The notes: generated by a model from the letters alone, not told the origin. Numbered from the stretch's first letter, positions 26,571-35,739 are shown. The stretch is 64,000 nucleotides of DNA from Geodermatophilaceae bacterium URHB0062 (GCA_000620185.1 JHVO01000008.1:1-64000); one strand, 5' to 3'. Translations and numbers: made by a program.

Positions 26571-27731
26571 GTGACCAGCACGCTCGAGCCGACGACGACG
26601 GCCCTGCCGCCGCTGAAGCTCGGCGCGCTCGCGGTCGACCCCGCGGTGGTGCTCGCGCCGATGGCCGGGATCACGAACCCGGCGTTCCGCACGCTGTGCC
26701 GTGAGTTCGGGGCCGGCCTCTACGTCTGCGAGATGATCACCACGCGGGCGCTGGTCGAGCGCAACGAGAAGACCCTGCGCATGGTGCGGGCAACAACCGA
26801 TGAGGCAGATGCCTTCTCGGTGCAGCTCTACGGCGTCGACCCGGCGACCGTCGGCCGCGCCGTCGAGATGCTCGTCGACGAGGGCGTCGCGGGCACCCGC
26901 CCGGCGCACATCGACCTCAACTTCGGCTGCCCGGTGCCCAAGGTGACCCGCAAGGGCGGTGGCTCCGCGCTGCCCTGGCGGCGGGTGCTGTTCGGCGACA
27001 TCGTCCGCTCGGCGGTGCGGGCGGCGCGGGACGTGCCGGTGACGGTCAAGACGCGCATCGGCATCGACCCCGATCACGTGACCTACCTCGACGCCGGCCG
27101 GATCGCCCAGGACGAGGGCGCCGCGGCGATCACCCTGCACGGCCGCACCGCCGACCAGCTCTACAGCGGCACCGCCGACTGGTCCCCGATCGCGCGCCTC
27201 GTGGAGAGCGTCGACATCCCGGTGCTCGGCAACGGCGACATCTGGGAGGCCGACGACGCGCTGCGCATGGTCGCCGAGACAGGGTGCGCCGGAGTCGTCA
27301 TCGGCCGCGGCTGCCTGGGCCGTCCGTGGCTGTTCGGCGATCTCGCCGCCGCGTTCACCGGCCGCCCCGAGCGGGCCCTGCCCACGATGGCCGAGGTGGC
27401 CGCGATCATGCACCGGCACGCGACGCTCCTGGCGGCCGAGCACGGCGAGCGGCACGGCTGCGCGGATTTCCGCAAGCACGTCGCCTGGTACCTCAAGGGC
27501 TTCTCGGTCGGCTCGGACGTGCGCCGGGCGCTGGCCATGGTGAGCGGTCTCGACGAGCTCGCTGGGCTGCTCGCGCGCATCCCCGACCAGCCGTATCCGG
27601 TCGCCGTCCTCGGCGCTCCCCGTGGCCGGACCAGCCCGCCGCGGCCGGTGGCGCTGCCCGAGGGCTGGCTCGCCGACCGCGACGACCCGCGGCCTCCGTC
27701 GGGCGCCGAGCTGGAGGTGAGCGGCGGGTGA
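26571..27731 (+). CDS. dusB: tRNA-dihydrouridine synthase (DusB-like)
   Basis: A flavoprotein reducing uridine to dihydrouridine in tRNA D loops. The 386-residue product has V-L-A-P-M-A-G-I-T-N-P-A-F-R at the FMN barrel entrance, near residue 28. The catalytic Cys lies in I-D-L-N-F-G-C-P-V-P-K-V near residue 120. V-T-V-K-T-R-I-G, L-H-G-R-T and G-V-V-I-G-R-G-C-L-G-R-P follow. The Pro-rich tail after residue 345 is longer than in Escherichia coli DusB. GTG start directly after a -10-like element. The downstream gene starts inside its stop (GTGA). Confidence 0.93.
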   Translation: MTSTLEPTTTALPPLKLGALAVDPAVVLAPMAGITNPAFRTLCREFGAGLYVCEMITTRALVERNEKTLRMVRATTDEADAFSVQLYGVDPATVGRAVEMLVDEGVAGTRPAHIDLNFGCPVPKVTRKGGGSALPWRRVLFGDIVRSAVRAARDVPVTVKTRIGIDPDHVTYLDAGRIAQDEGAAAITLHGRTADQLYSGTADWSPIARLVESVDIPVLGNGDIWEADDALRMVAETGCAGVVIGRGCLGRPWLFGDLAAAFTGRPERALPTMAEVAAIMHRHATLLAAEHGERHGCADFRKHVAWYLKGFSVGSDVRRALAMVSGLDELAGLLARIPDQPYPVAVLGAPRGRTSPPRPVALPEGWLADRDDPRPPSGAELEVSGG

Positions 27732-28162
27732 CGAACGGCCCGTTCCTCTACGACGAGGGCCCTGCGCCGCTGCACACGGGGACGCCGCGGCGGCGTCCCT
27801 GGCTGCTGCTCGCGATCTTCGGCGGCACGGCGGTCGTCGCCGTCCTCATGGTGCTGGCGCTGCCGCTGCTGCGGGGATCGGCCGACGAGCAGGCGCGCGA
27901 GTCCGTCGGCGTCTTCCTGGCCTCCCTCGAGAAGGGCGACACCGAGACCGCGCACGGACTGCTGTGCGACGAGGAGCGGGCCCGGCTGGCACCCGACGAG
28001 GTCGCCAAGGCCTACCTTGCCGGCGAGGGCGGGCACGTCGTCAGCACCCAGGAAGCGGACGGCGGTTCGGTGCAGCACGTCCGCGTCGGCTGGGACGACG
28101 GCTCCGCCAGCACGCTCACCGTGGTCCGCGAGGACGGCCCCCGGATCTGCGGCACCGACTGA
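27728..28162 (+). CDS. Membrane-anchored hypothetical protein
   Basis: A 144-residue protein with one N-terminal membrane helix (W-L-L-L-A-I-F-G-G-T-A-V-V-A-V-L-M-V-L-A near residues 25-45). An outside domain of about 95 residues follows, with S-V-G-V-F-L-A-S-L-E-K-G-D-T-E-T-A and a Cys pair (L-L-C-D-E-E and R-I-C-G-T-D) that could form a disulphide. The fold resembles the NTF2-like DUF4878 group of lipoproteins. Translationally coupled to dus. The next gene at 28262 encodes a similar layout. Confidence 0.65.
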   Translation: MTNGPFLYDEGPAPLHTGTPRRRPWLLLAIFGGTAVVAVLMVLALPLLRGSADEQARESVGVFLASLEKGDTETAHGLLCDEERARLAPDEVAKAYLAGEGGHVVSTQEADGGSVQHVRVGWDDGSASTLTVVREDGPRICGTD

Positions 28163-28180
28163 CCGGCTGAGCCGGGCTCC

Positions 28181-28202
28181 GGCAGGGCCCTTCGACCCTG
28201 CC
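28181..28202 (+). terminator. Hairpin after the dus operon
   Basis: GGCAGGG and CCCTGCC form a 7-bp stem around an 8-base loop, 18 bases after the stop of the membrane-anchored gene. No T-tract. Confidence 0.5.
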
Positions 28203-28261
28203 GCGCGGCACGCGGACGAGCCACCCTCGGGGCCCCACCCGCCTCCCTGCTGAGGTTCCCG

Positions 28262-28726
28262 ATGATGTCGCCGCCCGTGACGATCGGAGGCGGGCCGGCG
28301 GTCCGGGAACCTCGGCCGCTCCTCGGATTCGCGGTGGCGCTGGCCGCCGCCGCGAGCGCGGCCCTCGCCGTCGGAGTGACCCACGACGCCGCAGGGCCGC
28401 CGCCGGCGGCCCTCGTGGAGCGCTGGATCGATGCCTGGAACTCACGGGACCCTCGGGCGGTCTCGTCCCTGACGTGCGACTATCTCCGGCCTTCCGTGCC
28501 CGCCGGCGTCGTCGATCAGTATCTCGCCGCGACGCCCAGGGGCCGGCCCGTCGTCGCCGACCACGTGATCACCGGCATCGAACCGGGGGTCGCCCACGAC
28601 CGTCGGGTGGAGCGGGTGCTCGTCACCTACGTGTCGGGGGCCCGCGAGGGACTCTTGCGCACGAGCGTCTTCGTCCGGGTGCGGGGCGACGACCCCCTCT
28701 GCGTCGGGGCCTTCACCGCCTGGTGA
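28262..28726 (+). CDS. Exported NTF2-like hypothetical protein
   Basis: A 154-residue protein with a hydrophobic N-terminal segment near residues 21-41 (L-L-G-F-A-V-A-L-A-A-A-A-S-A-A-L-A-V), which is an anchor or signal peptide. It is followed by A-A-L-V-E-R-W-I-D-A-W-N-S-R-D-P-R-A-V, the usual opening helix of NTF2-like domains. Two Cys (L-T-C-D-Y and L-C-V-G-A) may pair outside the cell. It resembles the gene just upstream in size and layout. Function unknown. Confidence 0.65.
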   Translation: MMSPPVTIGGGPAVREPRPLLGFAVALAAAASAALAVGVTHDAAGPPPAALVERWIDAWNSRDPRAVSSLTCDYLRPSVPAGVVDQYLAATPRGRPVVADHVITGIEPGVAHDRRVERVLVTYVSGAREGLLRTSVFVRVRGDDPLCVGAFTAW

Positions 28727-28854
28727 CATGGCTCCGTCCCGTCGAGGGGACGTCGCATCTCGCGGGCGTCCGGAAGGGCTGACCGGGCACCCCACGTGGA
28801 GGACCATTTTCGGCAGGGGTGCGGGACCGGGTGTCCAGCGCGGAGGTGTCGACG

Positions 28855-31563
28855 GTGACCAGCGGAACGACCACCAAGTGGGTCTACGACTTCAGCGAGG
28901 GCAACAAGGACCAGAAGGATCTCCTCGGCGGCAAGGGCGCGAACCTGGCCGAGATGACCAACCTCGGTCTCCCCGTCCCCCCGGGCTTCACGATCACCAC
29001 CGATGCCTGCCGCCACTATCTGCAGCACGGCGGCACGCCACCCGAGCTGGACGCCCAGGTGAGCGAGCACCTGACGGCGCTCGAGAAGGCCATGGGCAAG
29101 ACCCTCGGCGATCCGGCCGACCCGCTGCTGGTCTCGGTGCGGTCGGGGGCCGCCGTCTCCATGCCGGGGATGATGGAGACCGTCCTCAACGTCGGGCTCA
29201 ACGACGAGTCGGTGCACGGCCTGGCCCAGCAGTCGGGCAGCGAGCGGTTCGCCTGGGATTCCTACCGGCGGCTGATCCAGATGTTCGGCAAGACCGTCCT
29301 CCACATCGACGGCGACCTGTTCGAGCGCATCCTCGACGAGGTCAAGTCCGAGCAGGGCACCGACCTGGACCTCGACCTCGACGCCGAGCAACTCGAGGAC
29401 GTCGTCGGTCGCTTCAAGGCCATCGTGGAGGAGCAGACCGGCGCGGAGTTCCCGCAGGATCCACGCGAGCAGATGGACATGGCGATCACCGCCGTCTTCG
29501 ACTCGTGGAACGCCGACCGGGCTGTCGTCTACCGGCGTCGCGAGCGCATCCCCGGGGACGCCGGAACCGCGGTGAACGTCGTCGCCATGGTGTTCGGCAA
29601 CCTCGGTCCGGACTCCGGCACCGGCGTCGCGTTCACCCGTGACCCAGGCAGCGGCGCGCAGGGCGTCTACGGCGACTACCTGCAGAACGCCCAGGGCGAG
29701 GACGTCGTGGCCGGCATCCGCAACACCGTGCCACTGGCCGACCTCGAGGACCTCGACGAGCCGGCCTACGACGAGCTGCTGTCCATCATGTCGACCCTCG
29801 AGTCGCACTACCGCGACCTCTGCGACATCGAGTTCACCATCGAGCGCACCAAGCTCTGGATGCTGCAGACCCGGGTCGGCAAGCGGACGGCGGCGGCGGC
29901 GTTCGTCATCGCCACGCAGTTGGTCGACGAGGGCCTCATCGACATGGACGAGGCGGTCCGGCGGGTCACCGGCGACCAGCTGGCCCAGCTGATGTTCCCC
30001 CGGTTCGTGTCGGGCGGGGACGCCACGCAGCTCACCCAGGGCATGAACGCGTCGCCGGGCGCCGCCGTCGGCAAGGCCGTGTTCTCGTCGGAGACAGCGG
30101 TGGAGTGGGCGGACCGGGGCGAGAAGGTCGTGCTGGTCCGCCGCGAGACCAACCCCGACGACCTGGCCGGCATGATCGCCGCCCAGGGTGTGCTCACCAG
30201 CCGCGGCGGCAAGACGTCGCACGCGGCCGTCGTCGCCCGGGGGATGGGCAAGACCTGCGTCTGCGGCGCCGAGGAGCTGCAGGTCGACACCAAGGCGAAG
30301 CGGTTCACCGCACCCGACGGCACCGTGGTCGACGAGGGTGACGTCATCTCGATCGACGGGTCCACCGGCCGGGTGTGGCTGGGCGAGGTGCCGGTGGAGC
30401 CCTCGTCGGTGGTCCGCTACTTCGAGGGCGAGATCGATCCGGAGTCCGAGGACGCCGACGACCTGGTGCGCAGCGTGCACCGCATCCTGAACCAGGCCGA
30501 CCGGGTGCGCCGGCTCGACGTCCGCACGAACGCCGACACCCCGGACGACGCCGCCCGGGCCCGCCGCTTCGGCGCCCGCGGGATCGGGCTGTGCCGGACC
30601 GAGCACATGTTCCTCGGTGACCGCCGCCGATTCGTGGAGAAACTCATCCTCGCCGACGGTGACGAGGAGCGGCAGGCCGCGCTGGACGCGCTCAAGCCCC
30701 TCCAGAAGCAGGACTTCCTCGAGATCTTCGAGGCGATGGACGGGCTGCCGGTGACCGTCCGGCTGCTCGACCCGCCCCTACACGAGTTCCTGCCCGACCT
30801 CACCGACCTCTCGGTGCGGGTCGCGGTGGCCGAGGCGGAGGGGCACCACGACGAGGGTCAGCTGCGGCTGCTGGCCGCGGTGCGCCGCATGCACGAGGAG
30901 AACCCGATGCTCGGGCTGCGCGGGGTCCGCCTGGGTCTCGTCGTCCCGGGGCTGTTCGCCATGCAGGTGCGCGCGATCGCCGAGGCCGCCTGCGAGCGGC
31001 GCCGCGCCGGCGGCGACCCCCGTCCGGAGATCATGATCCCGCTCGTGGGCGCGGTGCAGGAGCTGGAGGCGATCCGCGGGGAGTCGGAGCAGGTCCTGGC
31101 CGAGGTCTGCTCGGACGAGGGCATCGAGGTGAAGGCGCTGATCGGCACGATGATCGAGGTGCCGCGGGCCGCGCTCACCGCCGAGGAGATCGCGGGCTCG
31201 GCTGAGTTCTTCTCCTTCGGTACCAACGACCTCACCCAGATGACGTGGGGCTTCTCTCGGGACGACGTCGAGGCGGCGTTCTTTCACCAGTACCTGGACA
31301 AGGGCATCTTCGGCGTCTCACCGTTCGAGTCGCTGGACCGCGACGGCGTGGGCCGGCTGGTGCGGATCGGCGCGGAGGGCGGCCGGGCCGCCCGACCCGA
31401 CCTCAAGCTGGGGGTGTGCGGCGAGCACGGCGGCGACCCCGATTCCGTGCACTTCTTCCACGAGGTCGGGCTGGACTACGTCTCCTGCTCGCCGTTCCGC
31501 GTGCCCGTGGCGCGCCTCGAGGCCGGCCGCGCGGCGCTGGGCGGGGAGCGCGCCGGCTCCTGA
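28855..31563 (+). CDS. ppdK: Pyruvate, phosphate dikinase
   Basis: Interconverts pyruvate, ATP and phosphate with PEP, AMP and PPi. The 902-residue product has the N-terminal ATP-grasp domain (L-L-G-G-K-G-A-N-L-A-E-M near residue 23). The swivelling phospho-His domain has G-G-K-T-S-H-A-A-V-V-A-R with His456. The C-terminal PEP/pyruvate barrel has the catalytic Cys878 in V-S-C-S-P-F-R-V-P-V-A-R and F-S-F-G-T-N-D-L-T-Q. Several in-frame GTG codons occur. The one at 28855 is chosen because GGAGG ends eight bases before it and the N-terminus then matches the family. No adjacent PPDK regulatory protein (DUF299) is present. Confidence 0.96.
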   Translation: MTSGTTTKWVYDFSEGNKDQKDLLGGKGANLAEMTNLGLPVPPGFTITTDACRHYLQHGGTPPELDAQVSEHLTALEKAMGKTLGDPADPLLVSVRSGAAVSMPGMMETVLNVGLNDESVHGLAQQSGSERFAWDSYRRLIQMFGKTVLHIDGDLFERILDEVKSEQGTDLDLDLDAEQLEDVVGRFKAIVEEQTGAEFPQDPREQMDMAITAVFDSWNADRAVVYRRRERIPGDAGTAVNVVAMVFGNLGPDSGTGVAFTRDPGSGAQGVYGDYLQNAQGEDVVAGIRNTVPLADLEDLDEPAYDELLSIMSTLESHYRDLCDIEFTIERTKLWMLQTRVGKRTAAAAFVIATQLVDEGLIDMDEAVRRVTGDQLAQLMFPRFVSGGDATQLTQGMNASPGAAVGKAVFSSETAVEWADRGEKVVLVRRETNPDDLAGMIAAQGVLTSRGGKTSHAAVVARGMGKTCVCGAEELQVDTKAKRFTAPDGTVVDEGDVISIDGSTGRVWLGEVPVEPSSVVRYFEGEIDPESEDADDLVRSVHRILNQADRVRRLDVRTNADTPDDAARARRFGARGIGLCRTEHMFLGDRRRFVEKLILADGDEERQAALDALKPLQKQDFLEIFEAMDGLPVTVRLLDPPLHEFLPDLTDLSVRVAVAEAEGHHDEGQLRLLAAVRRMHEENPMLGLRGVRLGLVVPGLFAMQVRAIAEAACERRRAGGDPRPEIMIPLVGAVQELEAIRGESEQVLAEVCSDEGIEVKALIGTMIEVPRAALTAEEIAGSAEFFSFGTNDLTQMTWGFSRDDVEAAFFHQYLDKGIFGVSPFESLDRDGVGRLVRIGAEGGRAARPDLKLGVCGEHGGDPDSVHFFHEVGLDYVSCSPFRVPVARLEAGRAALGGERAGS

Positions 31564-31644
31564 GGGGACGGCGAGTCCGGCGGGGTGGGCGCGCGGATCC
31601 ACAGGGGTCCGCGCGCCGTCAGGGGGTCGTGGTACCCATGACGT

Positions 31645-32274
31645 GTGGGGGTGCGGTTCGGGAGCCTGGTGGCGAGGGTGTTCGTCGCCGCCGTCCTGGC
31701 GCTCGTGCTGCTCGTCGGTTCCACCGCCCTGGCGATCTGGTGGACGGCGCGGCACGACTCGCGGCCGTCGGCCGACGCGATCGTCGTGCTCGGGTCGGCC
31801 CAGTACAACGGCCGGCCCTCGTCCATCTTCGAGGCCCGGCTCGAGCACGCACGGTCGCTGTACGAGGACGGCGTCGCTCCGGTGATCGTGACGCTCGGCG
31901 GCAAGGCCGACGGCGACCAGTTCAGCGAGGCCGAGGCGGGGCGCGACTACCTCGCGAAGGCCGGCGTCCCGGGCGACGCGCTCCTGGCCGTTCCCGAGGG
32001 GGCCGACACCCTGCAGAGCATCCGTGCGCTGGCGGCCGCCTTCGACGACCGCGGCTGGAGCCACGCGGTGCTGGTCACCGACCCCTGGCACGCGATGCGC
32101 GCCCAGCGCATGGCCGAGGACGCCGGCATCGAGTCCGACAGCTCACCCACGCGTCAGGGCCCGGCCGTGCAGACACGTGCCACGCAGTTCCGCTACATCC
32201 TCCGCGAGACGGCGGCCTACCTGCTCTACCGGGCAACCGGGGAGAGCGTCTCCGGCGCACCCGGGATCGGCTGA
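31645..32274 (+). CDS. YdcF/SanA-like DUF218 membrane protein
   Basis: A 209-residue protein with one N-terminal membrane helix (V-A-R-V-F-V-A-A-V-L-A-L-V-L-L-V near residues 9-30). The DUF218 domain follows: D-A-I-V-V-L-G-S-A-Q-Y-N-G-R-P-S near residue 44, then E-G-A-D-T-L-Q-S-I-R-A-L and V-L-V-T-D-P-W-H-A-M-R-A. DUF218 proteins such as YdcF and SanA are associated with envelope integrity and SAM or nucleotide binding; the reaction is unsettled. It ends 12 bases before dnaG. Confidence 0.85.
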   Translation: MGVRFGSLVARVFVAAVLALVLLVGSTALAIWWTARHDSRPSADAIVVLGSAQYNGRPSSIFEARLEHARSLYEDGVAPVIVTLGGKADGDQFSEAEAGRDYLAKAGVPGDALLAVPEGADTLQSIRALAAAFDDRGWSHAVLVTDPWHAMRAQRMAEDAGIESDSSPTRQGPAVQTRATQFRYILRETAAYLLYRATGESVSGAPGIG

Positions 32275-32286
32275 GGGGAGGGCGAC

Positions 32287-34176
32287 ATGGCAGGACGGGG
32301 CCGCATCCGCGCCGCGGACATCGCGCTGGTCCGCGAGCGCAGCAAGATCGACGAGATCGTCGGCGAGCACCTGCAGCTCAAGCGCGCGGGCGGCGGCAGC
32401 CTGAAAGGGCTGTGCCCGTTCCATGACGAGAAGTCACCTTCTTTTCAGGTGACGCCCACGCGAAACCTGTTCCATTGTTTTGGCTGCGGAGAAGGCGGCG
32501 ACGTCATCTCCTTCGTGCAGAAGATCGACCATCTCTCGTTCTCCGAGGCCGTCGAGCTGCTGGCCGGTCGGGCCGGCGTGCAGCTCCGCTACGAGGACGA
32601 CGGCGGGCGGCCGACCGCAGGCCCGGACCGGGCGCAGGCCGGGCAGCGGGCCCGGCTGGTCGCCGCCAACACCGCGGCGGCGGCCTTCTTCGCCGAGCAG
32701 CTCGGCACGCCCGACGCCGCACCCGCCCGGCAGTTCCTCGCCGAGCGGGGCTTCGACCGGCAGGTCGCCATCGAGTTCGGCTGCGGGTTCGCCCCCGGCG
32801 GCTGGGACGCGCTGACCCGGCACCTGCGGGGCAACGGTTTCAGCCAGGCCGAGCTCGTGACCGCGGGGCTGGCGAAGGAGTCCTCACGCGGCACGCTGAT
32901 CGACCGCTTCCACCGGCGGCTGGTCTGGCCGATCCGCGACATCACCGGCGACGTCATCGGTTTCGGCGCCCGCAAGCTCATGGACGACGACCCGGGCCCG
33001 AAGTACCTCAACACCCCCGAGACGCCGCTGTACAAGAAGAGCACCGTCCTCTACGGCATCGAGCGGGCCAAGCGCGACATCGCCAAGCGGCACCAGGCGG
33101 TCGTCGTCGAGGGCTACACCGACGTCATGGCCTGCCACCTCGCCGGCGTCACCACCGCCGTCGCTTCCTGCGGCACGGCGTTCGGCGGCGAGCACATCAG
33201 CGTGCTGCGCCGGCTGCTGATGGACCAGGACGAGTTCCGTGGCGAGGTCGTCTACACCTTCGACGGCGACGCAGCGGGTCAGGCTGCCGCCATGAAGACG
33301 TTCGCGGAGGACCAGCGCTTCGTCGGCCAGACGTTCGTCGCGGTGGAGTCCGAGGGCCGCGACCCCTGCGAGCTTCGCCAGGAGCACGGGGACGCCGCCG
33401 TGCGCGACCTGATCGCCCGCCGCACCCCGCTGATCGCCTTCGTGCTGAAGACGACGCTGGCCGGCTACGACCTCGACACCGTCGAGGGGCGGGTCGCGGC
33501 GCTGGAGAAGACCGTGCCGCTGGTCGCCCAGATCAAGGACCACGCGCTGCGCCCCGCCTACGCCCGGCAACTGGCCGGCATGATCGGCAACACCGACGAG
33601 GCCGAGGTGCTCGAGCGCGTCCGTCGGCTGACCGGCGACTCGGGCCAGCAGCAACAGCGGGCCCGGCGTCCCAAGCCGGCCCAGCGCACGCCCGACGACG
33701 CGGCGCTCGCGGTCGAGCGGGAGGCCGTGAAGGCGGCCCTGCAGGTGCCCGAGATGGCCGGACCGTCGTTCGACGCGATCCCGGTCGAGGCCTACACCGA
33801 CGCCGACTACGCCGCGGTGGCCGCCGCCGTGGCCGACGCCGGTGGGGCCGCCGCCGCGACCGTCACCGGGGCCGCCTGGCTCGACGAGATCGCCGCCCGG
33901 TGCCCCCGGGACAGCGCGCGGGCGCTGCTCACCGCGCTGGCCGTCGAGCCCATGCGGTCGGTCGGTGAGAACGACGCCACCTACGTCAACGCGCTGATGG
34001 CCCGGCTGCAGGAGATCTACACCGTCCGCCAGATCGCCGCGGTGAAGGGACGACTGCAGCGGATGAACCCGGTGGAGGCGTCCGACGACTACATGAAGGC
34101 GTTCAAGCAGCTGATGGACCTCGAGCAGTTGGCGATCTCCCTGCGCAAGCGCGCGACGGGAGGCCTGACCCCGTGA
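32287..34176 (+). CDS. dnaG: DNA primase
   Basis: Makes RNA primers for replication. The 629-residue product has the CHC2 zinc finger with ligands Cys43, His46, Cys64 and Cys67 (C-P-F-H-D-E-K-S and H-C-F-G-C-G). The catalytic core and Toprim follow, with V-V-V-E-G-Y-T-D-V-M near residue 275 and F-D-G-D-A-A-G. The C-terminal helicase-binding domain contains a Gln/Arg-rich linker (S-G-Q-Q-Q-Q-R-A-R-R). ATG start after a GAGGG. The next gene overlaps its stop by four bases. Confidence 0.97.
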   Translation: MAGRGRIRAADIALVRERSKIDEIVGEHLQLKRAGGGSLKGLCPFHDEKSPSFQVTPTRNLFHCFGCGEGGDVISFVQKIDHLSFSEAVELLAGRAGVQLRYEDDGGRPTAGPDRAQAGQRARLVAANTAAAAFFAEQLGTPDAAPARQFLAERGFDRQVAIEFGCGFAPGGWDALTRHLRGNGFSQAELVTAGLAKESSRGTLIDRFHRRLVWPIRDITGDVIGFGARKLMDDDPGPKYLNTPETPLYKKSTVLYGIERAKRDIAKRHQAVVVEGYTDVMACHLAGVTTAVASCGTAFGGEHISVLRRLLMDQDEFRGEVVYTFDGDAAGQAAAMKTFAEDQRFVGQTFVAVESEGRDPCELRQEHGDAAVRDLIARRTPLIAFVLKTTLAGYDLDTVEGRVAALEKTVPLVAQIKDHALRPAYARQLAGMIGNTDEAEVLERVRRLTGDSGQQQQRARRPKPAQRTPDDAALAVEREAVKAALQVPEMAGPSFDAIPVEAYTDADYAAVAAAVADAGGAAAATVTGAAWLDEIAARCPRDSARALLTALAVEPMRSVGENDATYVNALMARLQEIYTVRQIAAVKGRLQRMNPVEASDDYMKAFKQLMDLEQLAISLRKRATGGLTP

Positions 34177-34739
34177 CGGTGCTGGACTCGCTCAAGAGGC
34201 GGTTCGCGCGGCCGCCGGAGCCCGTCCGTGCGGCCGTGGCGGCGGCCGGCGACCCCGATGAGCGCGTGCTCGCCTGGGGAACCTTGACCCGCGACGAGGG
34301 CTGGCTGGTCGCCACCTCGCGCGGCCTGCGCGCCATCGGCTCGCACGGCCAGGGGAGCGGAGTCGGGCTCCTGCCGTGGCACGAGGTCGGGCACGCGGCC
34401 TGGTCGTCGGCCGGCGGTGGCGGCAGCCTCGCGGTGACGCCGCTGGCCGAGGTCGAGCCGGGTGTCCAGGCCCGGCAGGAGGTGCGGCACTACCGGTTCT
34501 CCGTCGCCGGTGACCTGCCCGCCGTGGTGCGCCGCCGGGTCGACGAGACCGTCGTCGTCAGCAGCCGCTCACCCCTGCCGGAGTCCGGGGGAGTACTGCT
34601 CGTGGCCCGGCGGATCCCCGGTCAGGCGGCGCGGGAGTGGACGGTCGTGTTCGACGACGACGCGCAGCGCAGCGACCCGGTGGCCCGTGAAGCAGCGCGG
34701 CAGAAGCTGGCCGAGGTCGTCGCGCTCGACCAGCCCTGA
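34173..34739 (+). CDS. Conserved hypothetical protein downstream of dnaG
   Basis: A 188-residue soluble protein. Its middle resembles PH-like or bacterial-PH proteins: D-E-R-V-L-A-W-G-T-L, W-L-V-A-T-S-R-G-L-R-A-I near residue 47 and W-H-E-V-G-H-A-A-W near residue 70. A second beta-rich half follows. Translationally coupled to dnaG (GTGA overlap), as in several actinobacteria. Function not established. Confidence 0.75.
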   Translation: MTVLDSLKRRFARPPEPVRAAVAAAGDPDERVLAWGTLTRDEGWLVATSRGLRAIGSHGQGSGVGLLPWHEVGHAAWSSAGGGGSLAVTPLAEVEPGVQARQEVRHYRFSVAGDLPAVVRRRVDETVVVSSRSPLPESGGVLLVARRIPGQAAREWTVVFDDDAQRSDPVAREAARQKLAEVVALDQP

Positions 34740-34749
34740 CCGCAGGGTC

Positions 34750-34959
34750 TCAGCGCGGGGCGTCGCTGCCCATGCGCGTGCGCACGGTCGACAGCGCGTC
34801 GTCCGCGCGGGCCTGGACCATGCCGGCGATGCCCTGCAGGCGCGGGTCGTCCTTGGCGTGCTCGTAGGCGCGCCGGATCTGCTCGTACCGCTCGCGTCCG
34901 GCGCGGGCGCCCAGGACGTACCCGGCGCCGAAGCCGGCGAGGAAGGACAGCTTGGCCAC
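34750..34959 (-). CDS. Small YtxH-like membrane-associated protein
   Basis: A 69-residue protein starting M-A-K-L-S-F-L-A-G-F-G-A-G-Y-V-L-G-A-R-A-G, a short hydrophobic Gly-rich segment followed by an amphipathic helix with R-Y-E-Q-I-R-R-A-Y. This N-terminal pattern is common in small actinobacterial YtxH-type proteins. Convergent with the preceding gene and next to tRNA-Asn. Function unknown. Confidence 0.75.
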   Translation of the reverse strand: MAKLSFLAGFGAGYVLGARAGRERYEQIRRAYEHAKDDPRLQGIAGMVQARADDALSTVRTRMGSDAPR

Positions 34960-35096
34960 GGGGACCTCCAGGTGGATCGAGCGGAAACGTGATCACGCTA
35001 CCTGTGGTCCACGTCGCCTGAGATCTCGGTGAGCCCTTCGAGGCGCCTCTGACGCCGTGGGGTACCCTCGTCGAGCCAGCGGGCCGCGCCCGCTGA

Positions 35097-35169
35097 TCCC
35101 CCGTAGCTCAATTGGCAGAGCATGCGACTGTTAATCGCAGGGTTATTGGTTCGAGTCCAATCGGGGGAG
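35097..35169 (+). tRNA. tRNA-Asn (GTT)
   Basis: A 73-nt tRNA without encoded CCA. Acceptor TCCCCCG (35097-35103) pairs fully with CGGGGGA (35162-35168), and the discriminator is G. The anticodon loop C-T-G-T-T-A-A gives anticodon GTT at 35130-35132. The T loop TTCGAGT is normal. TACCCT at 35063-35068 may be its -10. It marks the border between the conserved backbone and the accessory island, a common integration site. I found no second copy of its 3' end further on that would prove an attachment site. Confidence 0.96.
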
Positions 35170-35409
35170 CATAAGCGCAGGTCAGCGGCTTCATCGGCTG
35201 AAGAAGGCCAAAGTCTCCCGGCTAGTCAACGGTGATACACCATCGCCACCATCGCCACAGAGATCGAGCAGTGTGAGGTGGTCTGCCAGCAGCACCACCG
35301 GATGCGCTCCCTCTTACGGGGCGCGGCCATGGCATAGCGGTCCGCGTCATCGAAGGATGCCGCTTCGAACAGCCCCGCCCGTTGAGGTCGAGCACGATGG
35401 CGCCTGATG
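35170..35409. other. Non-coding gap after tRNA-Asn
   Basis: No gene, repeat or tRNA-end copy recognised. Frames are short and interrupted on both strands. The sequence probably belongs to the decayed insertion-sequence zone that begins next to it. Confidence 0.4.
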
Positions 35410-35574
35410 GCCCGGCGTCCAGTACGCCTGGCGATAGTCCCAGACCAGCAACCGCGGCGCCCGGCCCGAGCCGTCGAGCAGCCGCGACCAACCGGTGAAC
35501 TGGTTCTCGGCGGTGCCGGTTGGGAGGAGGGGAGCGGTCAGCCAGCGCGAGTAGCCCGAGACCGTAGTCAGCAC
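35410..35574 (-). pseudogene. IS21 (IstA)-like transposase remnant
   Basis: One minus-strand frame reads T-V-S-G-Y-S-R-W-L-T-A-P-L-L-P-T, then A-E-N-Q-F-T-G-W-S-R-L-L and A-P-R-L-L-V-W-D. This matches the start of the DDE core of IS21/IstA-like transposases, where V-W-D is followed by G-E-G. Here the match ends abruptly after V-W-D. Only about 55 residues remain. Identification is from motif memory, so the exact family could differ. Confidence 0.6.
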
Positions 35575-35601
35575 TGGCAGTTCCTTGGCCGTGCTGGTCT
35601 C

Positions 35602-35739
35602 GCCTCAGCCGACCGGCGGTCGATGTTGGCGCGGACCATGCAGTAGGTGGCGTTCAGGAAGACCTACGGGGACGCGGTCTGGGCCAGCGAGCGGTCGCGG
35701 AAGGCGGCGACCTCGCCGTCCAAGTCGGCGCAGGCGAGA
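35602..35739 (-). pseudogene. IS256 (Mutator)-like transposase remnant
   Basis: The minus strand reads L-A-C-A-D-L-D-G-E-V-A-A-F-R-D-R-S-L, then after an in-frame TAG, V-F-L-N-A-T-Y-C-M-V-R. This corresponds to the A-D-L-D-x-E-V-x-A-F-R region and the F-P-Y-V-F-L-D-A-T-Y catalytic-Asp region of IS256 transposases. The catalytic Asp is changed to Asn, and TAG stands where Tyr is usual. It is therefore a dead fragment, not a selenoprotein. It abuts the IS21-like remnant on the same strand. Confidence 0.65.

Noticed and set aside
28627-30606. 659-codon minus-strand frame opposite ppdK
   Set aside because: No recognisable domain; lies fully across pyruvate phosphate dikinase.
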